From the NCBI GenBank assembly GCA_050186335.1, contig JBFWYO010000062.1, forward strand, positions 1 through 30,380: DNA of 30,380 bases. Reading direction: 5' to 3'. The notes below the pieces were generated by a model. It was not told the DNA's origin and searched no databases. It saw only the letters and a list, made by a program, of their open reading frames with translations. Positions within the stretch are counted from its first letter, which is position 1, and every line of letters begins with the position of its first letter. Shown here in pieces: positions 15,101 to 24,527 of the stretch. This DNA is from JBFWYO01 sp050186335 (GTDB lineage: Bacteria; Pseudomonadota; Alphaproteobacteria; Bin65). Made by a program: the position numbers and the translations under genes.

Positions 15101-16024
15101 ATGGACGCCGCAGCCCCATCGCCGACCGAGAAGTCGCGGCCCGCCGGATCGGACGGCAGCGCCGACGACGCCACCTGGCCGGAGATCGACTTCGAGGCCC
15201 GCGAACACGTGCACGCGGTGGTCGACGCATCGGGCACATCGTTTCTGCAGGCGATGAAAATCCTGCCCGAGGAGCGCCGCGAGGCGATGTTCGCGATCTA
15301 TGCGTTCTGCCGCGAGATCGACGACATCGCCGACGACAACGCGGCGCCCGCGGAGAAAATCGCGCGCCTGAAGCACTGGCGGACGCAGATCGACAAACTG
15401 TTCGAGGGCAAGCCGGAATTCGTCACCGCGCGGGCCCTGGTGCGGCCGGTCGCGGCCTACGGGCTGGACCGGGCCGATTTCATGTCGCTGATCGACGGCA
15501 TGGAGATGGATGCGGTGGAAAACATCCGCGCACCGTCGCTCAACAAGCTCGAATTGTACTGCGACCGCGTCGCCGCGGCGGTCGGGCGACTGTCGGTGCG
15601 CGCGTTCGGCGCGCCCGAGCCCGCCGCACGCGACGTGGCCTCGCGCCTCGGCCAGGCGCTGCAATTGACCAACATCCTGCGCGATCTGGTCGAGGACGCC
15701 GAGATGGGCCGGATCTATCTGCCGGCGGAACTGCTCGACGCCCAAGGCATTACCTCGCGCGATCCGAAAACCGTGCTCGAGCACCCGCAAATCGGCGCGG
15801 TGTGCGGCGCCGTCGCCAAGCTGGCGCGCGAATATTTCGCCGAGGCGCGCGTGGCGCTGAAACGCTGCCGACGCAAGCCGATGCGGCCGGCGGTGATGAT
15901 GATGGAAGCCTATCGGTGCTTGCTCGACCGGTTGGAGAAACGCGGCTGGAAGAACCTGGACCAACCGGTCGCGGTGCCGAAATGGCGCAAGATCTGGATC
16001 GCCGTCCGCTACGGCCTGTTCTAG
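15101..16024 (+). CDS. hpnD: Presqualene diphosphate synthase HpnD
   Basis: HpnD joins two farnesyl diphosphates head-to-head into presqualene diphosphate. The 307-aa product has the squalene/phytoene synthase fold. The first Asp-rich motif is FCREIDDIADD (D74, D75, D78), and the second is LTNILRDLVEDAEMGRIYLP (D195, D199), with YCDRVAAAVGRLSVRAFG between them. The R-D-L-x-E-D-A form is characteristic of HpnD. About 30 low-complexity residues precede the fold. The ATG at 15101 fits the ribosome site best. It is followed after 15 bases by hpnE. A strong hairpin just upstream leaves no room for a promoter after it. Confidence 0.94.
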   Translation: MDAAAPSPTEKSRPAGSDGSADDATWPEIDFEAREHVHAVVDASGTSFLQAMKILPEERREAMFAIYAFCREIDDIADDNAAPAEKIARLKHWRTQIDKLFEGKPEFVTARALVRPVAAYGLDRADFMSLIDGMEMDAVENIRAPSLNKLELYCDRVAAAVGRLSVRAFGAPEPAARDVASRLGQALQLTNILRDLVEDAEMGRIYLPAELLDAQGITSRDPKTVLEHPQIGAVCGAVAKLAREYFAEARVALKRCRRKPMRPAVMMMEAYRCLLDRLEKRGWKNLDQPVAVPKWRKIWIAVRYGLF

Positions 16025-16039
16025 GCAATCGATACGACC

Positions 16040-17302
16040 ATGGCTCAGGGTGGAACGGTACACATCGTCGGCGCCGGCGTCGCCGGCTTGGCGGCCGCGC
16101 TGAAACTTTCCGGCGGCAGCCGGCGCGTCGTGCTGCACGAAGCGGCCGGCCAGGCCGGCGGTCGCTGCCGCTCCTACTTCGACGATCTGCTCGGCTGCGA
16201 GATCGACAACGGCAACCACCTGCTGCTGTCGGGCAACCGGGCGGCGATGGAGTATCTCGAGACCATCGGCGCACGCGATACATTGACCTGCATCGCGCCG
16301 GCGCAGATTCCGTTCGTCGATCTGGCCGACGGCGCGCGCTGGACCTTGCGGCCCAACGCCGGCCCGCTGCCGTGGTGGATTTTCGCGCGCAATCGGCGCG
16401 TTCCCGGTTCGTCGTCGCTGAATTATCTGGGCGGCATCAAGCTCGCGTTCGCCGCGCGCGACGCCACCATCGAGCAAGTCTTGAAGCGCGATCCGGGGTT
16501 TTTCCGGCGCTTCTGGGAACCGATCGCGGTGTCCGCGCTCAACACCGGCGCGCATGAAGCCGCCGCCAAACTGTTCCTGCCCGTGCTGGTCGAAACCCTG
16601 GCCAAAGGCGAAAGCGAATCGCGCCCGTGCATGGCGCGCGACGGATTGGCGAAAAGCTTCGTCGACCCGGCCTTGACCTATCTTGCCGCCAAGGGCGTAA
16701 CGCTCGAATTCAACGACCGGCTGCGCGCGATCGAACAGCAGCCCGACCGCGCGGCCGCGCTGGCGTTTGCCGGCGACACCGTGACGTTGGGCGCGACCGA
16801 CCGCGTGGTTCTTGCCGTGCCGTCGTGGGTGGCGGCGGATTTGATGCCCGGACTGACCGTGCCGCGCGAACATCGGCCGATCGTCAATGCGCACCTCAAG
16901 ACCGCAACGCCCCTGCGCCTGCCCGGAGGGATGCCGCTGATCGGCATCGTCGGCGGCCTGGCGCAGTGGGTATTCGTGCGCGAGCACATCGCGTCGGTCA
17001 CCATCAGCGCCGCCGAGGCGGAAGTCGATCAGCCGCCCGAGACGCTGGGGCCGAAAATCTGGCGCGACGTCTGCCGCGCCGCCGGCATCGCCGAATTGCC
17101 GTTGCCGCCGTATCGGATCGTCAAGGAGAAGCGCGCGACTTTCGCCCAGACGCCCGCCGAAATCGCGCGCCGGCCGGGCACCAAGACGCATCTGAACAAT
17201 CTGGTGCTGGCCGGCGACTGGACCGATACGAAGCTTCCGGCGACCATCGAGGGCGCCATCCGGTCCGGTTTCGCAGCCGCCAAGGCCGTGGCTGCGGCGT
17301 GA
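16040..17302 (+). CDS. hpnE: Hydroxysqualene dehydroxylase HpnE
   Basis: HpnE is a flavin-dependent amine-oxidase-fold enzyme that removes the hydroxyl of hydroxysqualene to give squalene. The 420-aa product starts with the dinucleotide-binding motif VHIVGAGVAGLAAALKLSGG, then the E-A-x4-GGRCRSY segment that wraps FAD and DNGNHLLLSGN. The C-terminal FAD contact is LVLAGDWTDTKLPATIEGAIRSG, also typical of phytoene-desaturase-like proteins. Length is normal. It follows hpnD by 15 bases and precedes shc by 61, completing the HpnD-HpnC-HpnE squalene route together with hpnC upstream. Confidence 0.94.
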   Translation: MAQGGTVHIVGAGVAGLAAALKLSGGSRRVVLHEAAGQAGGRCRSYFDDLLGCEIDNGNHLLLSGNRAAMEYLETIGARDTLTCIAPAQIPFVDLADGARWTLRPNAGPLPWWIFARNRRVPGSSSLNYLGGIKLAFAARDATIEQVLKRDPGFFRRFWEPIAVSALNTGAHEAAAKLFLPVLVETLAKGESESRPCMARDGLAKSFVDPALTYLAAKGVTLEFNDRLRAIEQQPDRAAALAFAGDTVTLGATDRVVLAVPSWVAADLMPGLTVPREHRPIVNAHLKTATPLRLPGGMPLIGIVGGLAQWVFVREHIASVTISAAEAEVDQPPETLGPKIWRDVCRAAGIAELPLPPYRIVKEKRATFAQTPAEIARRPGTKTHLNNLVLAGDWTDTKLPATIEGAIRSGFAAAKAVAAA

Positions 17303-17353
17303 GCACGGCTTGACAAAACCGGCCCCCTCGCCCAGTTTTCCGGCCCTTTTCCC

Positions 17354-17357
17354 AGGA
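17354..17357 (+). promoter_or_regulatory. Ribosome-binding site that decides the shc start
   Basis: AGGA at 17354-17357 is 6 bases before the ATG at 17364. The frame also opens at a TTG at 17310, but nothing like a ribosome site precedes it. Confidence 0.65.
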
Positions 17358-17363
17358 TCATCC

Positions 17364-19358
17364 ATGGCCCCAGCCGATGCCGCCAGAGCAGCCCACCCGG
17401 GCGCGAATGCGGGCCCGAACCGGGGCGCCGCGCGCGCCTACGCTGGGGTGCGCGCGCATGCGCTGGACGGGCTGGTCGGCGAGGTCGCGACGTCGCTGAA
17501 GGACCTGCAGAAGGACGACGGGCACTGGTGCTTCGAGCTGGAAGCCGATGCGACGATCCCGGCCGAATATATTCTGCTCAATCACTTCCTCGGCGAACCC
17601 GAGCCGGCGCTCGAGGCCAAGATGGCCGCCTACCTGCGGCGCATCCAAGGCGCGCATGGCGGCTGGCCGCTGTTTCACGGCGGCGACGTCGATATCAGCG
17701 CATCGGTGAAAGCCTATTTTGCGCTCAAGATTGTCGGCGACGACATCGATGCACCGCACATGCGGAAGGCGCGGGAGGCGATACTCTCGCGCGGCGGAGC
17801 CGCGCGCGCCAACGTGTTCACACGCATTGCGCTGGCCCTGTTCGGACAGGTGCCGTGGCGGGCCGTGCCGGTGATGCCGGTCGAGATCATGCTGCTGCCC
17901 CGTTGGTTTCCGTTCCATCTGGACAAGGTGTCGTACTGGTCGCGCACGGTGATCGTGCCGCTGCTGGTGCTCATGGCCAAGAAGCCGAAGGCGGTCAACC
18001 CGCGCAACATTTCGATCGCCGAGCTGTTCGCGACGCCGCCGGACGACGAGCGGCGCTACAACCACAGCGCCACCGGCAAATTCATGGGCACGGTGTTCCT
18101 GGGCATCGACAAGGTCCTGCGCGTGGTCGAGCCGCGCCTGCCGAAGCGGCGCAAACAGCGCGCGATCGACGCCGCGATGCGCTTCGTCAAGGAACGGCTG
18201 AACGGCGAGGACGGGCTCGGCGGCATCTTCCCGGCGATGGCGAACGCGGTCATGGCCTACACCATTCTCGGCCATCCGAAAGATCATCCGGATCTGACCA
18301 TCGCGCGGCAATCGATCCGCAAGCTGGTGGTGGAAAAGCCGGACGAGGCGTATTGCCAGCCGTGCCTGTCGCCGGTGTGGGACACCGGCCTTGCGGCGCT
18401 CGCGATGCTCGAATCCGGCGAGCCGCGCGACAGCGACAACATGCGGAAGGCGGCCCAGTGGCTGCTCGACCGGCAGATCACCGACGTGCGCGGCGACTGG
18501 GCGGTCAAGAACCCGAACCTGCCGCCCGGCGGCTGGGCATTCCAGTATTGGAACGATCACTACCCGGACGTCGACGATACCGCGGTCGTCGGCATGGCGC
18601 TCGACCGCATGGGCGACCCCAAATACCAGCCCGCGATCAAGCGCGCTGCCGACTGGATCATCGGCATGCAGTCGAAGGACGGCGGCTGGGGCGCGTTCGA
18701 TATCGACAACAACCGCACCTACTTGAACCACATCCCGTTCGCCGATCACGGCGCGCTGCTCGACCCGTCGACCGCCGACGTGAGCGCGCGCTGCGTCAGC
18801 TTCCTGTGCCAGATCGGCTACAAGCGCGAGCATCCGACGGTGGCGCGCGGACTGGATTATCTGCGCCGCGAACAAGAAGCGGACGGATCGTGGTTCGGCC
18901 GCTGGGGCACGAATTATGTTTACGGCACGTGGTCGGTGCTGTGCGCGTTCAACGCCGCCGGCGAGGACATGAACGCGCCGCACATCCGGAAGGCGGTCGA
19001 ATACCTCAAGCGCTTCCAGCAGAAGGACGGCGGCTGGGGCGAGGACGGCGCGACCTACTGGAACGAGCGGCGCGGCATCTGCAAGGAAAGCACGCCGTCG
19101 CAGACCGCATGGGCGACGCTCGGCTTGATGGCGGCGGGGCGCGTCGAGGACGCGGCGGTCAAGCGCGGCATCGACTATCTGCAGGCGCAGCAGCGCGACG
19201 GCGCGAAGTGGCACGAAGAATGGTTCACCGCCGTCGGCTTCCCGCGCGTATTTTATTTGCGCTATCACGGCTACAGCGCGTATTTCCCGCTTTGGGCGAT
19301 CGCGCGTTACCGCAATCTCGATAGCGGTAACGCCAAGTCCGTCGCCTTCGGCATGTAA
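17364..19358 (+). CDS. shc: Squalene-hopene cyclase (HpnF)
   Basis: Shc folds squalene into the pentacyclic hopene and diplopterol on the inner membrane. The 664-aa product has the catalytic acid motif DVDDTA at about residues 402-407 and many QW repeats, such as QSKDGGWGAFD, QEADGSWFGRWGTNYVYGTW and QQKDGGWGEDG. The substrate-channel and C-terminal FYLRYHGYSAYFPLWAI regions are also present. Length is in the normal 630-725 range. I preferred the ATG at 17364 to a TTG at 17310 because of its ribosome site; the extra 18 residues would be Pro/Ser/Phe-rich without similarity. It sits between hpnE and hpnG in one plus-strand run. Confidence 0.97.
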   Translation: MAPADAARAAHPGANAGPNRGAARAYAGVRAHALDGLVGEVATSLKDLQKDDGHWCFELEADATIPAEYILLNHFLGEPEPALEAKMAAYLRRIQGAHGGWPLFHGGDVDISASVKAYFALKIVGDDIDAPHMRKAREAILSRGGAARANVFTRIALALFGQVPWRAVPVMPVEIMLLPRWFPFHLDKVSYWSRTVIVPLLVLMAKKPKAVNPRNISIAELFATPPDDERRYNHSATGKFMGTVFLGIDKVLRVVEPRLPKRRKQRAIDAAMRFVKERLNGEDGLGGIFPAMANAVMAYTILGHPKDHPDLTIARQSIRKLVVEKPDEAYCQPCLSPVWDTGLAALAMLESGEPRDSDNMRKAAQWLLDRQITDVRGDWAVKNPNLPPGGWAFQYWNDHYPDVDDTAVVGMALDRMGDPKYQPAIKRAADWIIGMQSKDGGWGAFDIDNNRTYLNHIPFADHGALLDPSTADVSARCVSFLCQIGYKREHPTVARGLDYLRREQEADGSWFGRWGTNYVYGTWSVLCAFNAAGEDMNAPHIRKAVEYLKRFQQKDGGWGEDGATYWNERRGICKESTPSQTAWATLGLMAAGRVEDAAVKRGIDYLQAQQRDGAKWHEEWFTAVGFPRVFYLRYHGYSAYFPLWAIARYRNLDSGNAKSVAFGM

Positions 19359-19397
19359 CGCCGACAACCAATCCCGAAAAATGGGCAAACTCCGGTC

Positions 19398-20132
19398 ATG
19401 AACGCAGTGGCTTCCAAGAGCGGCATTCGCCGCGTCGGCGTGGTGTGCGGCATGATCGCCGAGGGCGAGTGCCTGCGCGACGCGGTGAACGCGCGCCCGA
19501 CGGCCGAACGGCCGGCGGTGATTGCCGTGGGCGGCCGCTCGGCGGACGCGCGCGCCGCGGCGGAACGGTACGTCAAGCAAGGCTTCGGCGGTTTGGTCTC
19601 GTTCGGCGTCGCGGGCGGTCTCGATCCGCGCCTGAAGCCGGGCGACTTGGTGATCGGGACCAAGGTGATCGGCCCCGACGGCGACGTGTACGTGACCCAT
19701 GAGCCGTGGCGCAACCGGCTGCTGGCCGCCTGCGAGAAGGCCAAGCTGCCGCGCGTATTCGAAGGCGCCTGCGCCGGCCGCGGCGAGCCCGCGAAATCGG
19801 CGTCCGAGAAAAAACTCATTCTCGATTCGACCGGCGCGCTCGCGGTGGACATGGAAAGCCACGAAGTCGCCGATGTCGCGCGTACCGCCGGCCTGCCGTT
19901 CGTCGTCGTGCGCGCGGTGCTCGATAGCGCCTCACACGCGATACCCAGTTCGGCGCTGGCGGGCCTGGCGGCGGACGGCTCGACCCGACCCGGCGCCGTG
20001 CTCGGCCACGCCGCGCTGCGGCCGTGGGAAATGGCCGGCTTGGCGCGCCTCGCGCGCGACCAGAAGAAAGCCCTGGCAGCATTGCGGGCGATCGCGGCGC
20101 TGGGATTTTTCCGGCTGTTCGCCGATATCTGA
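19398..20132 (+). CDS. hpnG: Hopanoid-associated nucleoside phosphorylase HpnG
   Basis: HpnG releases adenine from adenosylhopane, giving the ribosylhopane from which bacteriohopanetetrol and related compounds are made. The 244-aa product belongs to the MTA/SAH nucleosidase and purine phosphorylase group: GVVCGMIAEGECL at the start, GLVSFGVAGGLDPRLKPGDLVIGTKV, and the purine-site ALAVDMESHEVADVARTAGLPFVVVRAVLD, with M-E-S for ribose contact and the late Asp for the base. The order shc-hpnG is typical. HpnH, which acts just before it, is encoded on the other strand at 24528-25727. Confidence 0.94.
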   Translation: MNAVASKSGIRRVGVVCGMIAEGECLRDAVNARPTAERPAVIAVGGRSADARAAAERYVKQGFGGLVSFGVAGGLDPRLKPGDLVIGTKVIGPDGDVYVTHEPWRNRLLAACEKAKLPRVFEGACAGRGEPAKSASEKKLILDSTGALAVDMESHEVADVARTAGLPFVVVRAVLDSASHAIPSSALAGLAADGSTRPGAVLGHAALRPWEMAGLARLARDQKKALAALRAIAALGFFRLFADI

Positions 20133-20239
20133 GCTGGTTGCTCGATTAATTCACGGCGCGCGCAGAGCGTAGAGTTACCGCACGGAGCGATTCCGCATTA
20201 ACATCGCTGCCGTACCCCGCGGCAAATATTAGGTACGCC

Positions 20240-22276
20240 ATGGCGCCGCAATCGGACCCCGACCGGCTGAACCGCGCGCGCGACGATGCGCCCGGCCTGC
20301 CGTTTGCCGCGGCATCGGTAATGACCGCCGCTAGCCTGGCATATATCGCCTTGCTGGCGGTCACGCCGATGATCGCGGTGACGCCGTTCTGGTACGACGA
20401 GACGCTATTCGTCCGCCTTGCGGAGCAGATTCGCAACGGCCACTGGCTCGGCGGCTACGATCATCTGACGTTGGTCAAGGGCGCCGGCTATCCGTTGTGG
20501 ATCGCCGGCGTGTCGCGCATCGGCGTCCCGCTCAATGTGGCCCAAGGCCTGGTCTACATCCTGGCCGCATGGCTGTTCGCGTTGGCGCTGATGCGAATGC
20601 GCGTGCGGGCGTGGGTCGCCGTCGCGGCCTTTGTTTTCGTGCTGTGGGCCCCCGGATTGTTCGAGACGATCACCGGCCGCGTGCTTCGCGAAGGACTCTA
20701 CACCCCGCTGATCGCTCTGACGGTGTCGCTGGTTGCGTGGCTGCTGATTTCGCGCGACCGCACCCTCATCGAAAGACTCTCCTGGGCCGGGTGTCTCGGC
20801 GCGGCGGTCGGCTGGCTGTGGATCACGCGCGAAGAAAGCATAACGCTGCTGCCGGGTTTCGGGGCTGCCGCGCTCATGCTGCTCGGCAAGGCGTTCGCGG
20901 AGCCCCGAACCATGCGGTGGCGCACGCTGCTCCGCGATGGCGCCACGATCTCGGTTGCCGTTCTTGTGGCCTGCTTGGTGGTTTTTTCGGTCGCGCTGGT
21001 CAACAAGAAGCGATACGGCGTATTCGAAGTCAGCGAGGTCAGACAATCGGCATTCATCGCCGCATATGCGGCGATCGCCCGCGTGCGGGTCGACGCGCCG
21101 ATGCGATATGTCGCGTTGTCGCCCAAGACGCGAGAAAGACTTTATGAGGTTAGCCCGGCGTTTCGCGAGCTCCGACCGCATCTGGAAGGCTACGCACTGA
21201 AGTGGGCCCGCTATACATGCGCCGAGGAACGCATCGATCCGTGCGACGGGAACTATCGCAGCAACAATTTTCAATGGGCGCTGCGCGACGCGGCGGCGTT
21301 GGCCGGCCACTATCGCTCGGCGCCGGACGCGCGTGCCTACTACAAGCGTTTGGCAGGGGAAATCAATGCCGCGTGTACCGACGGCACGTTGAATTCCCTG
21401 TCGAAGCGGCACACCATGGCACCGCCGTTCCAATGGCCGTACGTGGAAGCCACGCTGACGACGGCTTGGGCGACGCTGGGCATCGCGGTGCGGGACGACG
21501 CATTTCCCCCGTTGCACCGTTACAGCCTGGGCGACGGCGCAGGTCTGGCTTGGTATCGGCGCGTGACGCGGGCGGAGTTCTTCCCGTTTCGGCCGTCGCT
21601 GGTGATCACCGGCCATGTTCGGCACAGCGGCAAGCATAGCGTCGCGATAACGATCGATGCCGGCGACGGGCACGCAACCGTCACCCGAATCGACCGCATG
21701 GCCGCCGATCAGGACAATGTCGGAATATTCACCGTGGAAACCGATTGCCCGATCGCGGCCTGCGACTTGGTGGCCAGCGCGGCGGACGGAACCCGGATTC
21801 GCGTTCCGCTGGCGCAAATTCTTGCCGACACAAAGCACGAACGCGACGGTCTGTTGCTGGCGTTTACGGCAAAGACCGGCTTTCCATACGATCTGGCGAC
21901 GTACGGCAGAACCGCGCTGTTGCGCGCCATCACGCCCGGCTGGCGGCTGACGTACAGATACCTATTGCCGATCGCGATCGGCGTCGGCTTCGCCTGTTAT
22001 TTTGCCAGCGCGCTGCTTGCGGTGTCGCGGCGGCGCGTGAGCGACCTGTTCATTCTTACGACGATGGTTTTGATGCTCTACGGATCGCGGCTGGCACTGC
22101 TGGCTTATATCAAAGTCACTGCGCACGAAACTTGGCATTACTATTATTTGAGTCCGCTCTATCCGCTCGGCGCTTTGTTCGGCGCCCTCTCGATCGTCGG
22201 TGGCGCGCAGGACGTGCGGCGCGAGTTGCGACGTCGGCGGCATCGGTCCGCCGTGTCGCGCGCCGAGGCTAAATGA
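20240..22276 (+). CDS. Polytopic membrane protein, GT-C glycosyltransferase-like, paralogue 1
   Basis: I do not recognise a named gene. The 678-aa product has about seven membrane segments in residues 22-255, a large hydrophilic region (about 256-570) and three more segments (about 572-655). The first outer loop carries WYDETLFVRLAEQI (D53, E54) followed by GAGYPLW. An acidic pair in the first loop is the usual catalytic feature of GT-C lipid-linked sugar transferases such as PMT and ArnT. TGRVLREGLYTPLI and WLWITREE are shared with the next gene. The soluble region has C327 and C335 (C-x7-C), C379, and C503 and C508 (ETDCPIAAC), suggesting disulfides outside the cytoplasm. It follows hpnG by 107 bases and may extend that transcript. 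A glycosyl or other head-group transfer role is inference only. Confidence 0.75.
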   Translation: MAPQSDPDRLNRARDDAPGLPFAAASVMTAASLAYIALLAVTPMIAVTPFWYDETLFVRLAEQIRNGHWLGGYDHLTLVKGAGYPLWIAGVSRIGVPLNVAQGLVYILAAWLFALALMRMRVRAWVAVAAFVFVLWAPGLFETITGRVLREGLYTPLIALTVSLVAWLLISRDRTLIERLSWAGCLGAAVGWLWITREESITLLPGFGAAALMLLGKAFAEPRTMRWRTLLRDGATISVAVLVACLVVFSVALVNKKRYGVFEVSEVRQSAFIAAYAAIARVRVDAPMRYVALSPKTRERLYEVSPAFRELRPHLEGYALKWARYTCAEERIDPCDGNYRSNNFQWALRDAAALAGHYRSAPDARAYYKRLAGEINAACTDGTLNSLSKRHTMAPPFQWPYVEATLTTAWATLGIAVRDDAFPPLHRYSLGDGAGLAWYRRVTRAEFFPFRPSLVITGHVRHSGKHSVAITIDAGDGHATVTRIDRMAADQDNVGIFTVETDCPIAACDLVASAADGTRIRVPLAQILADTKHERDGLLLAFTAKTGFPYDLATYGRTALLRAITPGWRLTYRYLLPIAIGVGFACYFASALLAVSRRRVSDLFILTTMVLMLYGSRLALLAYIKVTAHETWHYYYLSPLYPLGALFGALSIVGGAQDVRRELRRRRHRSAVSRAEAK

Positions 22277-22361
22277 TCCAGATCGAACCAAGCGCGCGAT
22301 CCAGCAATCGTAAATTTTTCGAAACGGAATTCGTTAACGATCGCGCCCGCGCGTATTGACG

Positions 22362-22390
22362 TTGCCTCGCTGGGTTTGCTGAACGATAAT
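22362..22390 (+). promoter_or_regulatory. Possible sigma-70-type promoter before the second GT-C-like gene
   Basis: TTGCCT (22362-22367) and GATAAT (22385-22390) are separated by exactly 17 bases, with four and five matches to the consensus hexamers. The -10 ends 56 bases before the ATG at 22447. The 170-base gap is also less GC-rich than the genes around it. The second paralogue may thus be expressed separately from the first. Confidence 0.5.
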
Positions 22391-22446
22391 CTCAAGCTCG
22401 GGCGATACGCTCCAACCACGACGCATTTAGTCATTCGAGAGTTGCC

Positions 22447-24525
22447 ATGCCAGCGGCGTTCAACGACGCGGTTAACGATCAATCGACCGCCGCCGTTAAC
22501 CGACGCGGTTGGCGCGATGCCGGCTCGTACGCCGTGCTGGCGGTCATAAGCCTCGCGTACCTGCTGCTGATCGCGGCGAAGCCGATGATTGCCGGTCCGG
22601 GGCTCGACCATGACGAGTTGCTGTTCCTGCGCCTGTCCGAAGAGATCGCCGCCGGTCGCTGGCTCGGCGCCTACAACCAACTGACTCTCGCGAAAGGGCC
22701 CGGCTATCCGCTTTGGCTCGCTGCCATTTCATGGCTCGGCGTGCCGCTGCAGATCGCACAGGGGATCGTCTACCTCGGCGCGGGATGGATCGTCGCGTTC
22801 GGCGTGCGCCGGCTCGGCGTGCCCGGATGGGCCTGCATCGCGCTGTTTGCCGCCTATTTGGCCGTGCCCGGCGCGACCGCGACGATCACCGGCCGCGTGT
22901 TGCGCGACGGTCTGTATACGCCGCTCATCGGCCTGATGTTCGGCGCCATGATCTGGCATTTCGCATTGCGCCATCGCGGCGTCGCGGTGCGCGCGATCCC
23001 GGCGCTCCTGTTGGGTGCGGTGCTGTTCTGGCTCTGGATCACACGCGAGGAAGTGCTCTGGCTGACGCCCGGCGTTGCGCTGTTCGCGGTCGGCCTGATT
23101 CTATCTAGCCCCGGCGCGCCCCGCGGCCGACGGATCAGATGCTTCTTAGGCGATCTCGTCGTCCTCGGCATCGCCGCGGCGTGCGTCGCGGGCGGCGTTT
23201 ACGCCATCGGTGCGATCAACCAGCGCCATTACGGCGTGCGGGATATTTCCGAGTTCCGACAGTCGGCGCAGATCGCCGCCTACGCCGCAATTTCGCGGGT
23301 GGTGCCGGATCGGTACGAAAGATTCGTCATTGCGCCGAAGGACGTGCGCGAGAAGCTTTATGCTGCCAGTCCCGCCTTCGCGCGATTGCGGGCGGAGCTG
23401 GACGGCCCGATGCTGAAATGGGCGGAACGCGGCTGCGATGCCCAGCGCATCTCTCCGTGCGACAACAATTATCGCATCGGCCATTTCATTTGGGCGCTGC
23501 GCGACGCCGCCGCCGCCACGGGCCATTTCAAGACCGGCGCCGACGCGAAATCGTATTTTAAGACCGTGGCGCTCGAAATCGACACGGCGTGCGATGCCGG
23601 CAAGCTGAAATGTCTGCCGAAGCGCCATACGCTGGCGCCGCCGTACCGATCCGAATATCTCGATCTGGCCGAACCCTGGCTGATCGGCCTCGCGATGATG
23701 GGACTGCGGCAGGAAAACCTGCCGAACGGCGCACAGTACGCGATCGGCGACCGGCCATCGATCGACGCGTTCCGCCGCCTGACCCACGCGCCGTTGTATC
23801 CGCGCGGCCGGCATCTGTTCGTCACCGCCCGCGTGGCCGGCCCCCTCGAAAGCCGACCCAAACTTTCGCTCGACGCGCCGGATACCAAGGGCAACGTTCT
23901 GCGCGTCGAATGGTTTCCGGCCAATCAGGACCGTTCGCGCGATTTCATGCTGGAGACGGACTGTTTGGCGCCGGAATGCCGGCTGCTGGTGGTAACCGGC
24001 GACCAGGTGCGACTGCGCCTCGGGTTCGACGAACTCAAGGCCGGCCAGACCATCGACGCGACCGGGATCAACCTGACGGTATTGTCGCGCGAGGAACTGC
24101 CGGTCGAGCGCGCCCAGGCGCGGCGCGTGGCGCGCTTCGATTTCGTCCAGAATTTGTTGACGCGTGCCTATCAGGCGGCCCTGCCGTACGCGGCAGCGGC
24201 GGCAATGGTGCTGTACCTGTTCAGCCTGCTGCGCGCGATCTGGCGACGCAAGCTCGACTCGTTTTTCGTGCTGGCGACAATCGCGCTGGCGCTGGCCGCG
24301 ACGCGCGTGGCCCTGCTCGCCTATATGCAGGCATCGTCGTTCTTCGTCGCCGCCTACTACTATCTGAGTCCGTTCTATCCGCTCAGCGTGCTGTTCACCG
24401 GGCTTGCCGCGATCGGCGGCGTGCGCGACCTGATCGGCGCGCTGCGCCGCCGCGTCAGCGAGCCCGAAATCGTCATCGGGCCATCGCCGTATGTCGCGAC
24501 GGCCATCGAACGCGAGAAGATGTAG
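22447..24525 (+). CDS. Polytopic membrane protein, GT-C glycosyltransferase-like, paralogue 2
   Basis: The 692-aa product is a full-length tandem paralogue of the protein at 20240-22276, alike in topology and in many blocks. It has DHDELLFLRLSEEI in the first outer loop (D56, E57), GPGYPLWLA, TITGRVLRDGLYTPLIG, WLWITREE, YGVRDISEFRQSAQIAAYAAISRV and a final YYYLSPFYPLSVLF membrane segment. In the soluble region its cysteines are C330/C338, C382/C389 and C506/C511; the C389 partner is absent from paralogue 1. The acidic first-loop motif suggests a lipid-linked glycosyl donor, by analogy to GT-C enzymes. No biochemical role is known to me. Its stop lies 2 bases from the stop of the convergent hpnH gene. 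Confidence 0.75.
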   Translation: MPAAFNDAVNDQSTAAVNRRGWRDAGSYAVLAVISLAYLLLIAAKPMIAGPGLDHDELLFLRLSEEIAAGRWLGAYNQLTLAKGPGYPLWLAAISWLGVPLQIAQGIVYLGAGWIVAFGVRRLGVPGWACIALFAAYLAVPGATATITGRVLRDGLYTPLIGLMFGAMIWHFALRHRGVAVRAIPALLLGAVLFWLWITREEVLWLTPGVALFAVGLILSSPGAPRGRRIRCFLGDLVVLGIAAACVAGGVYAIGAINQRHYGVRDISEFRQSAQIAAYAAISRVVPDRYERFVIAPKDVREKLYAASPAFARLRAELDGPMLKWAERGCDAQRISPCDNNYRIGHFIWALRDAAAATGHFKTGADAKSYFKTVALEIDTACDAGKLKCLPKRHTLAPPYRSEYLDLAEPWLIGLAMMGLRQENLPNGAQYAIGDRPSIDAFRRLTHAPLYPRGRHLFVTARVAGPLESRPKLSLDAPDTKGNVLRVEWFPANQDRSRDFMLETDCLAPECRLLVVTGDQVRLRLGFDELKAGQTIDATGINLTVLSREELPVERAQARRVARFDFVQNLLTRAYQAALPYAAAAAMVLYLFSLLRAIWRRKLDSFFVLATIALALAATRVALLAYMQASSFFVAAYYYLSPFYPLSVLFTGLAAIGGVRDLIGALRRRVSEPEIVIGPSPYVATAIEREKM

Positions 24526-24527
24526 CC

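Noticed and set aside
14333..17365. A 1010-residue open frame on the minus strand across the PhyH, hpnD and hpnE genes
   Set aside because: It is antisense to three well-identified genes, is rich in Arg, Gln, His and Ala, and matches no known protein. Long antisense frames are expected in such GC-rich coding DNA.
17358..19862. An 834-residue open frame on the minus strand across shc and the start of hpnG
   Set aside because: Same reason: it is the complement of the clear squalene-hopene cyclase gene and has a chance composition.
22356..22390. TTGACG (22356-22361) as the -35 partner of GATAAT
   Set aside because: The spacing would be 23 bases, too long for sigma-70. TTGCCT one base further on gives exactly 17.
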